From LMUY01 sp964247705 (lineage in GTDB: Bacteria; Pseudomonadota; Alphaproteobacteria; Acetobacterales; Acetobacteraceae), in NCBI GenBank assembly GCA_964247705.1, contig CAXTVQ010000002.1, positions 68,433 to 132,432 of the forward strand: DNA of 64,000 nucleotides, in the 5' to 3' direction. The translations under genes and the position numbers were made by a program. Positions 17,003 through 25,777 of this stretch are shown here, piece by piece (within the stretch, counting starts at the first letter, position 1; the number at the start of each line of letters is the position of its first letter). The notes beneath the pieces were generated by a model. The model was not told the origin of the DNA. It saw nothing but the letters and a program-made list of their open reading frames with translations, and ran no database searches.

Positions 17003-19063
17003 GTGTCCGATCCCCTCGCCCCCCTTCTCGCACCTGTCAGTGACCTGCGCGGCGTCGGCCCCGCAACGGCGGAGAAGCTCGCCAAGCTGACCGGCGGCGG
17101 CCGAGTGCGCGACCTGCTGTTCCACCTGCCCGACAGCTTCATCGACCGCCGCACCCGCGCCACCCTGAAGGACACCCAACCCGGCCAGATCGTCACCTGG
17201 GCGGTCGAGATCGTCGGCCACGAGCCCGCTTCCAAACCGACCCACCCTTGGCGCGTGCGCGTGACCGACGGCACCGCCTTCGCCGAACTCGCCATCTGGG
17301 ACAAGCAGCGCCTCGCCAGCCTGGTCCGCGCTGCGCCTTACACCAAGCTCGTGGTGAACGGCCGCGTGGAAGCGTTCGGCAGCCGCCTCTCGATGCGCGA
17401 CCCGGCCTATGCCGTGCCGCCCGCCGACGAGGCGCTGATCCCCCCCGTCGACCCGGTATGGCCCATGACCGCCCGCCTCTCCGCCCGCGAGCTGCGCACC
17501 GCCATGCGCGCCGCCGCCACCCGCGTGCCGGACCTGCCGGAATGGCATGATGCCCCCCTGCTCCGCCGCCAGAACTGGCCCTCGTTCCGCGAGGCGCTGG
17601 TGGGGCTGCAATGCCCGCTCGAGCCGCCGACCCCGCTGCATCGCGCCCGCCTCGGCTATGACGAGATGCTGGCGCACCAGCTCGCCATGGCGTGGATGAA
17701 GGCGCGCGAGAAACACCGCCCCGGCCGCAGCCTGCTTGCCACGGCGCAGTTGCGCGGCGAGGCGCTGCGCCGGTTCGGCCACACGCCTACCGCCAGTCAA
17801 ACCCGTGCGCTGGCCGAGATCGACGCCGACATGGCCGCTCCCCGCCGCATGTTGCGCCTGCTGCAGGGTGACGTCGGCTCCGGCAAGACGCTGGTGGCGC
17901 TGCTGGCGATGCTGGGCGCGGTGGAGGCGGGCGCGCAAGCCGCGCTGATGGCGCCGACGGAGGTGCTGGCCAAGCAGCATCAGCGCACGCTGGAACGGCT
18001 GGCGCCCTGCCCGGTCGGTCTGCTCACCGGGTCGGTGAAGGGGGCGGAGCGGCGCAACCTGCTGCTGGCGCTCGGCAACGGCCGCCTACCGATCGTGGTC
18101 GGCACCCACGCGCTGTTCCAGGAACACGTGGAGTTCCGCGACCTCGGCCTGGCGGTGATCGACGAGCAACACCGCTTCGGCGTCGAGCAGCGCCTTCTGC
18201 TGGGCGGCAAGGGCGAGCGCACCGACCTGCTGGTCATGACGGCGACCCCCATCCCGCGCACCCTGCTGCTGACGCAATGGGGCGAGATGGACGTCAGCCG
18301 GCTGACCGAGAAACCGGCTGGCCGCCAGCCGATCCGCACCACGTTGCACTCGCTGGCCCTGATGGACACCGTGGTTGACGGCATCGGCCGCGCGCTGGAC
18401 CGGGGCGAGCAGGTCTACTGGGTGTGCCCCATGGTAACGGAGAGCCTGGTCAGCGACCTCGCCGCCGCCGAGGAGCGGTTCGCCACCTTGCGCGCCCGGT
18501 TCGGCGACCGGGTCGGGCTCGCCCACGGCCAGCAGGAAACCGGGATGCGGGACACAGCCCTCACTGCCTTCAGTGCCGGCCGCACCCGCCTGCTGGTAGC
18601 GACGACGGTGATCGAAGTGGGTGTCGACGTGCCCGGCGCCAGCGTGATGGTGGTGGAGCACGCCGACCGTTTCGGCCTGGCGCAGTTGCACCAGTTGCGC
18701 GGCCGGGTCGGCCGCGGGGCGGCGCAAAGCTACTGCCTGCTGCTTCACGAGGACGGGCTGACTGAAACCAGCCGGCGGCGGATGACCCTGCTAAGGGACA
18801 CGGAGGACGGCTTTGCGATCGCGGACGAGGATTTCCGCCTGCGCGGTGGCGGCGATCTGCTGGGCAAGCGGCAGTCGGGATTGCCGGGGTTCCGGCTCAG
18901 CGACCCGGAGGCGCAGGACGGGATGCTGCGGATGGCGCACCAGGACGCCGCCGTGCTGCTGGAGCGGGATCCGAAGCTGCAAAGCGAGCGGGGATTGGCA
19001 GCGCGGCTGCTGTTGCGTTTGTTCGACCGGCGGGCGGCGTTGGAAACACTGGGAGCGGGGTGA
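17003..19063 (+). CDS. recG: ATP-dependent DNA helicase RecG
   Basis: RecG remodels stalled replication forks and Holliday junctions in the cytoplasm. The 686-residue protein begins with GTG (VSDPLAPLLAPVSDLRGVG). It has the wedge/OB domain (about 60-200; RRTRATLKDTQPGQIVTW), then the superfamily 2 helicase core with Walker A LQGDVGSGKTLVALL, VIDEQHRFGVEQR (DEQH box), MTATPIPRTL, and HADRFGLAQLHQLRGRVGRG (motif VI). The C-terminal LLRLFDR stretch is typical. In many alphaproteobacteria recG lies beside sdhE-mfd; here 15.4 kb separates them. Confidence 0.95.
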   Translation: MSDPLAPLLAPVSDLRGVGPATAEKLAKLTGGGRVRDLLFHLPDSFIDRRTRATLKDTQPGQIVTWAVEIVGHEPASKPTHPWRVRVTDGTAFAELAIWDKQRLASLVRAAPYTKLVVNGRVEAFGSRLSMRDPAYAVPPADEALIPPVDPVWPMTARLSARELRTAMRAAATRVPDLPEWHDAPLLRRQNWPSFREALVGLQCPLEPPTPLHRARLGYDEMLAHQLAMAWMKAREKHRPGRSLLATAQLRGEALRRFGHTPTASQTRALAEIDADMAAPRRMLRLLQGDVGSGKTLVALLAMLGAVEAGAQAALMAPTEVLAKQHQRTLERLAPCPVGLLTGSVKGAERRNLLLALGNGRLPIVVGTHALFQEHVEFRDLGLAVIDEQHRFGVEQRLLLGGKGERTDLLVMTATPIPRTLLLTQWGEMDVSRLTEKPAGRQPIRTTLHSLALMDTVVDGIGRALDRGEQVYWVCPMVTESLVSDLAAAEERFATLRARFGDRVGLAHGQQETGMRDTALTAFSAGRTRLLVATTVIEVGVDVPGASVMVVEHADRFGLAQLHQLRGRVGRGAAQSYCLLLHEDGLTETSRRRMTLLRDTEDGFAIADEDFRLRGGGDLLGKRQSGLPGFRLSDPEAQDGMLRMAHQDAAVLLERDPKLQSERGLAARLLLRLFDRRAALETLGAG

Positions 19064-19114
19064 GGCCGAAACACGGAACGACGCGCGCGTTTCGGCCGCA
19101 CCTCGCTTCACGGC

Positions 19115-20362
19115 TTACTCGGCCGCAAGCATGGACTCCGCCTGTTTGTAAGGCTCGTGCGTGGGCCGGGTACGTGCGCTCGGCACCGCGCGGCGGCGCA
19201 GCGTGGCCGCGATCCGCCGCGCTGTGAAGCCCGCGCCGCACGCGAAGCGCACCAGCGGACCGAACGAGTTGGCCGAAGGCGCGCCGACGAAGAAAAGTCC
19301 CGGAACCGAGCTTTCGAACGAGCGTGACAGGATCGGTGTGTTCTCAACCATCCGGATTTGGCCGAGGACGGAAGGCGTCAGCATCGGCAGGCAATTTATG
19401 TCTACCTTGTAGCCGGTTGCCGCCACGACGTGGTCGGCTTCGAGGCGAACCGGACCATCCGGCGTCGACAGCTCCAGCACGACCCCTTCGCCTGCCTCAT
19501 GCGCGTCGACGACTTGCGCGGCTGTATGGACCTTCACCTTTCTCTCGACCTGGTCCCGCACGAACCAGCACGGTGCCGGACCCGCATGGCGCCGGGTCAC
19601 CTTGAGGCGGAACTCTTCCGGCATGGCATGGAACACCAGCGGCAATTCGCAGCAGAACACCGATTTCCAGCTAGGGCCGATTGGGCTGAACGGATGGCGC
19701 AGCTTGGCGGCGATCCCGCGCTTGCGCGGCGGTGCATGGAAGCTCAGTTGCTGGCGGCGTGTGACAAGCTGCACGTCAGCCCCGGCCAGACTGAGCAACG
19801 CGGCGCAGTCGGCGGCAGAGGCCCCGCCGCCCACGACGATCATGCGCTTGCCGGCAAACTGGTCCAGTTCGTTGCACGCCGAGGAGTGCGTCATCAGGTG
19901 AGCGGGCAGCCCGCGAAGCTCCGGTGCGACATGCGCATAGGCAGCGATGCCGGTCGCAACGATCACCTTGCGGAACCGTGCGACCTCACCTGTTTCTAAT
20001 TTGATTACGAAATGTTTCTCTTCCCGTTCGACAGAGCGGACTTGTGTGTCTTCTAGGTGTCCAACAAACCGTTTTTGAAACGCCTCGCCATAGGCAGCAA
20101 ACACATCCACGGGCGTAGGCAGCCCGATGTCGGCGTATTCGATGCCCTGCTCCGCACAATAATCCTTCATCCGGAAGCTCCGGGCGGGATCATACAATGT
20201 CGAGGCAAAACCCTCGGATTTCATCTTCATGCCACGGGGCACCCGCTGCCGCCATGTTTGCATAGGCGTTCCGAAAATGCGTAAATCCAATCCGGCGGCT
20301 GAGAGATGTGCCGCGATCGAGAGTCCGTAGGGACCAGCACCGATGACCGCAATGTCATGCAT
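19115..20362 (-). CDS. FAD/NAD(P)-dependent oxidoreductase of the N-hydroxylating monooxygenase type
   Basis: A 415-residue flavoprotein. The N-terminal Rossmann motif is AVIGAGPYGLSIAAHL, a second dinucleotide motif is MIVVGGGASAADCAALL (about residue 170), and a late ATGYKVD segment is typical of lysine/ornithine N-monooxygenases and related flavin monooxygenases. The substrate is unknown. ATG 20362 gives the canonical MHDIAVIGAG start; the longer frame (ATG 20422) would add an unlikely 20 residues. Codon use in the 5' half is noticeably AT-richer than the neighbours. It diverges from an ATP-grasp gene, and the two may form one pathway. Confidence 0.85.
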   Translation of the reverse strand: MHDIAVIGAGPYGLSIAAHLSAAGLDLRIFGTPMQTWRQRVPRGMKMKSEGFASTLYDPARSFRMKDYCAEQGIEYADIGLPTPVDVFAAYGEAFQKRFVGHLEDTQVRSVEREEKHFVIKLETGEVARFRKVIVATGIAAYAHVAPELRGLPAHLMTHSSACNELDQFAGKRMIVVGGGASAADCAALLSLAGADVQLVTRRQQLSFHAPPRKRGIAAKLRHPFSPIGPSWKSVFCCELPLVFHAMPEEFRLKVTRRHAGPAPCWFVRDQVERKVKVHTAAQVVDAHEAGEGVVLELSTPDGPVRLEADHVVAATGYKVDINCLPMLTPSVLGQIRMVENTPILSRSFESSVPGLFFVGAPSANSFGPLVRFACGAGFTARRIAATLRRRAVPSARTRPTHEPYKQAESMLAAE

Positions 20363-20473
20363 GAAGTTATTCTCCGAGACCGTCACCGAAAATAAGCACG
20401 GTGACAACCTATAGTTGCTCAAAAAACACGTTTGTGGTAGACATAATTGGCCACGCAGGACATTCCGTCAATT
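20363..20473. promoter_or_regulatory. AT-rich divergent promoter region of the flavoprotein and ATP-grasp genes
   Basis: This 111-bp region is much AT-richer than the surrounding DNA, including an A-run near 20421-20426 and the segment TAGACATAATTGG near 20438-20450. It should contain both promoters of the divergent pair. No operator could be defined by eye. Confidence 0.45.
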
Positions 20474-21805
20474 ATGTATGATGTGCGCCGCACTCCCCTA
20501 GGGCAGCCTCTGTCCATCCTTGTCGTTACGACCTGCTGGTGGTCGTCGCTGGCCCGTCTCGCACAGCTTCTGCAACGTGCCGGCTGTAAAGTGGCCGTAC
20601 TCGCCCCCCCGGGCCATCCAGCCGCAGTCGTGCCGGGCATCGCAGACATCCGCTACGATCCGCTGCGGCCGATGCGCGCCCTGACCCACGCGATCACCCA
20701 GAGCGGGGCCGATATCGTCGTGCCAGGCGATGACCGCGCTCTCGCCCACCTGCATCGCTTGCATGCAACGGGAACTGCGCACGAGAAATCGGTGGTGGAA
20801 CGCTCGTTGGGAACCCCGCTGTTTTATGATGTCCTCCGGTCGCGACTCGGCTTCTCGGCCGCGGCACGCGCGTGCGGGCTGCGCGTGCCGGAGGACACGA
20901 GCCTGGAGACCGAAGCCGACCTTCGTCGCTGGTGCGCGCGCGTCCCAGCCCCTTGGGTTTTCAAGAGTGACGGCGCGTGGAGCGGGCGCGGCGTCCGGAT
21001 CGTATCGACCGAGGCCGAGGCGGCCACTGCCTTCCGCGAACTCCGCAAGGGCGTCCCGCTCGGCAAGGTCATCAAGGGCGCCGTCATCGATGGCGACCTA
21101 TTCTGGGCGGGAGACTGGCTGCGGCAGCGACGGCCGCCCAGCGTCAGCGCGCAGGCGTATATACCAGGACGTCCCGGCAATCTCGCCGTATTCTGCACGA
21201 ACGGGCGCGTAGAGGCCTTCTCCGCCGTCGTCTCCGAAGCTTGCTTCGACCCGACAGGCCCGTCGGTCCTCATTCGCACGATCGACGCACCGGCCCTGCG
21301 TGACGGCATCGCGCGTCTCGCCTCGTATCTCGGGCTCAGCGGCTTTCACGGCGTCGACTTCATCCTCGACGAGCGCGACAGCCAACCCGCTCTCATCGAA
21401 ATGAACGCGCGGGCCACCCCGCTCGCCAACCTCCGGCTCGGTGCGGACCACGACCTGGTCGGCGCGGCGATACAAGCCTGGTCCGGCCACCCGGCCAGTT
21501 TGCCGCCGAGCGAGCCGACCGACCGGTTGATCGCCCATTTTCCGCTGTGCTGGCATTGGAACGCCGAAGACCCGCGGCTGCCCGAGTGCTACGCGGACAT
21601 ACCTTACGAGGAGCCGGCGCTGCTGCGGGCGATGCTGGCGTATTCCTGGCCCGAGCGGCGCCTATTTGCGCGCTGGCTCGCCCGCCTCCGCGGCGACCGC
21701 ACGCCGGACCGGGCCGAGCGGCTGCTCCCGCGGTTGGCCCCCTCAATGGCTGTCGAGGCATCGCAGGCGCGCGCCGTACGCGAGACGGATCCGGTCGCAA
21801 TCTAA
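20474..21805 (+). CDS. ATP-grasp domain protein
   Basis: A 443-residue protein. The N-terminal third (ILVVTTCWWSSLARLAQLLQRAGCKVAVLAPP) is a pre-ATP-grasp Rossmann-like domain. The ATP-grasp core follows, with PWVFKSDGAWSGRGVRIV as the phosphate-binding loop, GLSGFHGVDFILDE, and IEMNARATPLANL carrying the Mg-binding Glu and Asn. The family ligates a carboxylate to an amine or thiol through an acyl phosphate, and the acceptor is unknown. ATG 20474 is used; an in-frame TTG at 20447 is possible. It is divergent from a flavoprotein monooxygenase, a combination suggestive of a small specialised-metabolite pathway (inference). Confidence 0.82.
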   Translation: MYDVRRTPLGQPLSILVVTTCWWSSLARLAQLLQRAGCKVAVLAPPGHPAAVVPGIADIRYDPLRPMRALTHAITQSGADIVVPGDDRALAHLHRLHATGTAHEKSVVERSLGTPLFYDVLRSRLGFSAAARACGLRVPEDTSLETEADLRRWCARVPAPWVFKSDGAWSGRGVRIVSTEAEAATAFRELRKGVPLGKVIKGAVIDGDLFWAGDWLRQRRPPSVSAQAYIPGRPGNLAVFCTNGRVEAFSAVVSEACFDPTGPSVLIRTIDAPALRDGIARLASYLGLSGFHGVDFILDERDSQPALIEMNARATPLANLRLGADHDLVGAAIQAWSGHPASLPPSEPTDRLIAHFPLCWHWNAEDPRLPECYADIPYEEPALLRAMLAYSWPERRLFARWLARLRGDRTPDRAERLLPRLAPSMAVEASQARAVRETDPVAI

Positions 21806-21829
21806 CGTCGGGCTTGACGCCGCCGCCGG

Positions 21830-22753
21830 TCAGCTCCGCTGCGGCATACCCTCCGGCGTCACCGTGCGCACCAACGAGGCATCCAGCGCCTCGTATCCGT
21901 GATAATCGATCGTCGCGTACAGCTCCTTGCGCGTCTGCATCGCGTCGACCCGGTTCTGCGTGCCGCCGTCGCGCTTGATCGCCGCATACAGTTCTTCTTG
22001 CGCCTTCGCCGCCGCCCGGAATGCGCTTACCGGCCAGATCACCATCTTGTAGCCCATCGCCTCGAACTCGGCGGCGGTAAAGAACGGTGTGCGGCCGAAC
22101 TCCGTCATGTTCGCCAGCAACGGCACACCCGGCATCCGCCGCGCAAACTCCCGGAACATCTCTGCATCATACAGCGCCTCGGGAAAGATCGCGTCCGCTC
22201 CAGCCTCCAAATACAGCTTCGCCCGGGCAACCGCGCCGTCCATGCCCTCGCTCGCCGCCGCATCCGTACGCGCCAGCACCATCAGATGCCGCCGCGCCTT
22301 GGCGCACGCGGCCACCTTCGCCGCCATGTCGCGCGGGTCGGCTAGCTTCTTGTCGTTCAGGTGGCCGCACTTCTTCGGCAGCAACTGGTCCTCGATGTGC
22401 ACGCCCGCGGCCCCGGCGTCCTCGAACGCGCGGACCATGTGCATGCAGTTCAGCGCCTCGCCATAGCCGGTGTCGCCGTCCGCCAGCAGCGGCAAGCCCG
22501 ACGCCCGCGTCACCTGACGGATGAAGAAGCACACCTCGTCCACCGTGATCACGCCCAGATCCGGCAGCCCCATGGAGGCCGTCATCGCCGCCCCCGACAG
22601 ATACAGCGCCTCGAACCCGGCGTGCTTGGCCTGCAACGCCGCCATGCCGTTCTGCGCACCCGGCATCTGCAGGATGCCAGGCCGCGCCAGCAACGAGCGC
22701 AACCTGTCCCCGGCGGGCTCGCGCGGCAGGTCGGCGGCAACGAGATAGGTCAT
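21830..22753 (-). CDS. Isocitrate lyase/PEP mutase-superfamily lyase (PrpB-like)
   Basis: A 307-residue cytoplasmic TIM-barrel enzyme. The signature KKCGHLNDKKL contains the catalytic Cys of 2-methylisocitrate lyases. LLADGDTGYGEALN and VHIEDQ supply the Mg-binding acids, and VLARTDA is also conserved. Known family members cleave 2-methylisocitrate, oxaloacetate or related compounds. No prpC or prpD accompanies it, so the exact substrate is open. ATG 22753 gives MTYLVAADLPREPAGDRLRSLL, a normal family start; upstream extension runs through unlikely sequence. Confidence 0.85.
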   Translation of the reverse strand: MTYLVAADLPREPAGDRLRSLLARPGILQMPGAQNGMAALQAKHAGFEALYLSGAAMTASMGLPDLGVITVDEVCFFIRQVTRASGLPLLADGDTGYGEALNCMHMVRAFEDAGAAGVHIEDQLLPKKCGHLNDKKLADPRDMAAKVAACAKARRHLMVLARTDAAASEGMDGAVARAKLYLEAGADAIFPEALYDAEMFREFARRMPGVPLLANMTEFGRTPFFTAAEFEAMGYKMVIWPVSAFRAAAKAQEELYAAIKRDGGTQNRVDAMQTRKELYATIDYHGYEALDASLVRTVTPEGMPQRS

Positions 22754-22916
22754 GGCTGGCAGGTCCCTCTTCGATCGTCCCTCAATATGGCCGGGCCTGC
22801 CGCTGCGGCAAACCCGGCCAACGGCCAACCGTTCGGAAATAGCAATTCTCGACCGCCTTGTTGCATGAGACGCCGCCATGGCAGACATTGCGCCGCTTAT
22901 TGGAGACCCTTGATCT

Positions 22917-23549
22917 ATGGACATGACCGGCGAGCGGCGCATCCCCGCACCGCGCCAGAAGGTATGGGACGCGCTGAACGACCCCGAGATGCTGCGTGCC
23001 GCCATCCCAGGCTGCAAGACCCTCGAGAAAACCTCTGACCACGACCTCAAAGCCACCGCCGCCGTGCGGATCGGCCCGATCTCGGCCGCGTTCACCGGCA
23101 AGGTGCAGTTGCTCGACCTTGACCCGCCGAACTCGTACCGCATCGCCGGCGAGGGCCAGGGCGGCGTCGCCGGGTTCGCCAACGGCGGGGCCACGGTGCA
23201 CCTGACCGACGATGGCGACTTCACGCTGCTGAAATACGAGGTGAAGGCGCAGGTTGGCGGCAAGATCGCCCAGCTCGGCGCCCGCCTGATCGACGCCACC
23301 GCCAAGCAGATGGCCGACCAGTTCTTCGACCGCTTCAGCGCCGAGGTCGCCAGCGTGCAGGAATTCGCGGCCGACGGCATGCTGACCGGCGGCATCCAGG
23401 CCGTCAGCCAGGCAACCCACACCCCGGCCGGCGTAAGCATGCTGTCCATGATCCCCAAGGCGCCATTCGGCTACCCCCTGGTATTCTGGATCGGCAGCGC
23501 GATCTTCCTGGTCATCTTCATCATGATTTTCGGAAGCTACGTCTTTTGA
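22917..23549 (+). CDS. coxG: CoxG family SRPBCC protein with C-terminal membrane anchor
   Basis: A 210-residue protein. The SRPBCC/CoxG domain covers about residues 1-150: GERRIPAPRQKVWDALNDPEMLRAAIPGC, then the VGGKIAQLGARLIDATAKQMADQFF segment. A hydrophobic helix (about 182-208, YPLVFWIGSAIFLVIFIMIF) anchors it to the membrane. In CO-oxidising bacteria CoxG helps place CO dehydrogenase at the membrane, but homologues accompany other molybdenum hydroxylases. No coxMSL genes are in this window. The coxD start overlaps its stop (TTGA). Confidence 0.87.
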   Translation: MDMTGERRIPAPRQKVWDALNDPEMLRAAIPGCKTLEKTSDHDLKATAAVRIGPISAAFTGKVQLLDLDPPNSYRIAGEGQGGVAGFANGGATVHLTDDGDFTLLKYEVKAQVGGKIAQLGARLIDATAKQMADQFFDRFSAEVASVQEFAADGMLTGGIQAVSQATHTPAGVSMLSMIPKAPFGYPLVFWIGSAIFLVIFIMIFGSYVF

Positions 23550-24436
23550 CCCTGCCGGAGTCCGTCGACGACACTGCCGAGCTACTGGCCGCGCAGGGCT
23601 ACATCGCCGGCCGGTCGCTCGCCACCACCGTGCACCTGGCGCTGGCGATGGCCCGGCCGCTGTTCCTCGAGGGCGAGCCCGGCACCGGCAAGACCGAGAT
23701 CGCCCGCGTGCTGGCCACCGGGCTCGGCCGCCGGCTCGTCCGCCTGCAATGCTACGACGGCATGGACCTGTCGGCCGCCGCCTATGAGTGGGACCGGGCC
23801 CGCCAGCTCCTCGCCATCCGGCTCGCAGAGGCGCAAGGCAACATGGCAGCCCTGGCGCAGGACATCTACGCCCGGCAGTATCTCCAGGCCCGTCCCCTGC
23901 TCTCCGCCATCGACCCGGATCTTCCGCCGGCCGTGTTGCTGATCGACGAGTTGGACCGCGCGGACGAGCCGTTCGAGGCGTTTCTGCTCGAACTGCTGGC
24001 CGACTTCCAACTGACCGTGCCCGAATACGGCACGATCCGCGCGGCCACGCCCCCCGTCGTTATCCTGACGTCCAACCGCACCCGCGAGGTGCACGATGCG
24101 ATCCGCCGCCGCTGCCTGTATCAGTGGGTGGACTACCCGGACGCAGCTCGCGAGCGCGAGATCCTGCGTGCCCGCGCCCCCGGTGTCGCCGAGCGCCTCT
24201 CCGCCCAGGTCGTGGCCTTCGTGCAGCAGCTCCGCGGCGCCGAGCTGTTCAAGCTGCCCGGCGTGGCCGAGACGATCGACTGGTCCCGCGCGCTGACCCA
24301 CATGGACGCGGTGGAGCTCACCCCGCAAGCGGTCGATGCGACGCTCGGCGTGCTGCTGAAATACCAGGACGACATCTCCAAGGTACGCGGCGACATGGCC
24401 GCCTCTCTCCTGGCCAGCGTCAAGGATGCTGCCTGA
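23546..24436 (+). CDS. coxD: MoxR-type AAA+ ATPase (CoxD-like)
   Basis: A 296-residue AAA+ chaperone. Walker A is GEPGTGKTEIARV, Walker B is AVLLIDELDRADEPFEAFLLELL, sensor 1 is VVILTSNRTREVHDAI and an arginine-finger region is RRRCLYQW. CoxD-type proteins help mature the active site of molybdenum-containing hydroxylases. The frame starts at TTG 23546 inside the coxG stop; the coxG-coxD pairing supports the family call. The usual VWA-domain partner (CoxE) does not follow, and the convergent transporter stop lies 10 bp away. Confidence 0.87.
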   Translation: MTLPESVDDTAELLAAQGYIAGRSLATTVHLALAMARPLFLEGEPGTGKTEIARVLATGLGRRLVRLQCYDGMDLSAAAYEWDRARQLLAIRLAEAQGNMAALAQDIYARQYLQARPLLSAIDPDLPPAVLLIDELDRADEPFEAFLLELLADFQLTVPEYGTIRAATPPVVILTSNRTREVHDAIRRRCLYQWVDYPDAAREREILRARAPGVAERLSAQVVAFVQQLRGAELFKLPGVAETIDWSRALTHMDAVELTPQAVDATLGVLLKYQDDISKVRGDMAASLLASVKDAA

Positions 24437-24445
24437 GCGCCCGGC

Positions 24446-25777
24446 TCACCCTCGCATCACGGGCCGGGCCCCGATCGCCACGACGGCCACCGCCCCCACC
24501 AGCAACGACGCGCCGACGGCAACGCAGACGCCGGTGATCGGCCACCGCGCCCCAACCAGCGCAGCGACCGCCAGCGGGCCTACGAACGAGCCGAACCGGC
24601 CCATGCCCATCGACCAGCCCACGCCGGTCGAACGCACCGCAGTCGGGTAGGACACGGCAGCCAGCGCGATCAGGCCCGAACTGGCACACCCTAAGAACAG
24701 CCCGAGCACGCCCTCCGCCGCCGTTACCGCGGCAATGCTCGGCGCCGCGTAGCCGATTGCCGCATACGCCAGCGCGCTGCCCAGGAACGACACCGGCAGC
24801 ACCGCCATCGCCCCGAACCGCGCCACCAGCAACCCGGCCGATGCCGAGCTGATCACCGAGCCGAAGTTAAACGTGGCCATCGCCAGGGCCGAACGCCCGA
24901 TCTCGATGCCTTCCGCCCGCAGCAGCAGCGGCGACCAGGCGGAGTTGATCACCAGGACCATGAAGCCCGAGAAGAACGCCACCCATAGCAGCGCCGTGCC
25001 CATCGCCCGCCCGTCCTGGAACAGCTTGCCGATCGGCACTCCCTCGGCCCGGGTCGGCGGCAGCACGAAGCGGGCATCCGCCGGCAATGGCCCGGCAATC
25101 CCGCGCAGCGCCGCCCTGATCCGCGACGTGGGCGCCGCCGAGGCCAGCAGGAAGCCGATCGACTCCGGAAGCACCAGCATCAGCACGGCGCCGAGCACGA
25201 TGGGGATGGTGCCGCCGACGATGAAGATCGACGGCCAGCCATAAGCCGGGATGATGCGCGAGCCGAGCAGCCCGCCCACCACGCCGCCGAGCGGAAACCC
25301 GGCCCAAAGCAGGCTCACCACCGCCGGCCGCAACCGCCGCGGCAGATACTCGCACGCCAGGCTGATGAAGCTCGGCATCGCCCCGCCCAACCCCAACCCG
25401 GCACCGAACCGGAACACCAGCAGCGTGCTGAAATCGCCCGCCACCGCCGTCGCCAGCGTGAACACGCCGAAGCACAGCGTTGCCGCGATCAACACCCGCT
25501 TGCGCCCGACCCGATCCGCCACCGGCCCCAGCACGAATGCCCCGATGGCAAGCCCCGCCAGCGCCGCGCTGAACACGGCCCCGAACGAAGGCGGCGGGAT
25601 GTGCAGCGCCCCCATCATCGCCGGCGCCGCCAGCCCGATCGACTGCAGATCCAACCCGTCCAGCAACGCCACCAGGCCGCACAACCCTACGACCGTCCAC
25701 TGCCGCACGCCGACGCCACGCGCCTCGATCAGCGCCTGGACGTCGATCGGCGCCAGCGTGGACTCAGACGCGGACAC
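24446..25777 (-). CDS. Major facilitator transporter, aromatic acid:H+ symporter type
   Basis: A 443-residue protein with 12 predicted membrane segments. The first helix has LCGLVALLDGLDLQSIGLAAPAM, matching the DGxD motif of the AAHS family (PcaK, BenK, MhpT), and the loop 2-3 motif is GPVADRVGRKRVLI. This family imports hydroxylated benzoates. The gene overlaps the stop of a dihydroxyphthalate-decarboxylase-like gene by 14 bp, so the two probably share a transcript and a substrate class. The exact ligand is not readable. Confidence 0.9.
   Translation of the reverse strand: MSASESTLAPIDVQALIEARGVGVRQWTVVGLCGLVALLDGLDLQSIGLAAPAMMGALHIPPPSFGAVFSAALAGLAIGAFVLGPVADRVGRKRVLIAATLCFGVFTLATAVAGDFSTLLVFRFGAGLGLGGAMPSFISLACEYLPRRLRPAVVSLLWAGFPLGGVVGGLLGSRIIPAYGWPSIFIVGGTIPIVLGAVLMLVLPESIGFLLASAAPTSRIRAALRGIAGPLPADARFVLPPTRAEGVPIGKLFQDGRAMGTALLWVAFFSGFMVLVINSAWSPLLLRAEGIEIGRSALAMATFNFGSVISSASAGLLVARFGAMAVLPVSFLGSALAYAAIGYAAPSIAAVTAAEGVLGLFLGCASSGLIALAAVSYPTAVRSTGVGWSMGMGRFGSFVGPLAVAALVGARWPITGVCVAVGASLLVGAVAVVAIGARPVMRG

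Noticed and set aside
17003..19063. recG as the missing half of Mfd
   Set aside because: It has its own wedge/OB domain and full length of 686 residues, so it is RecG.
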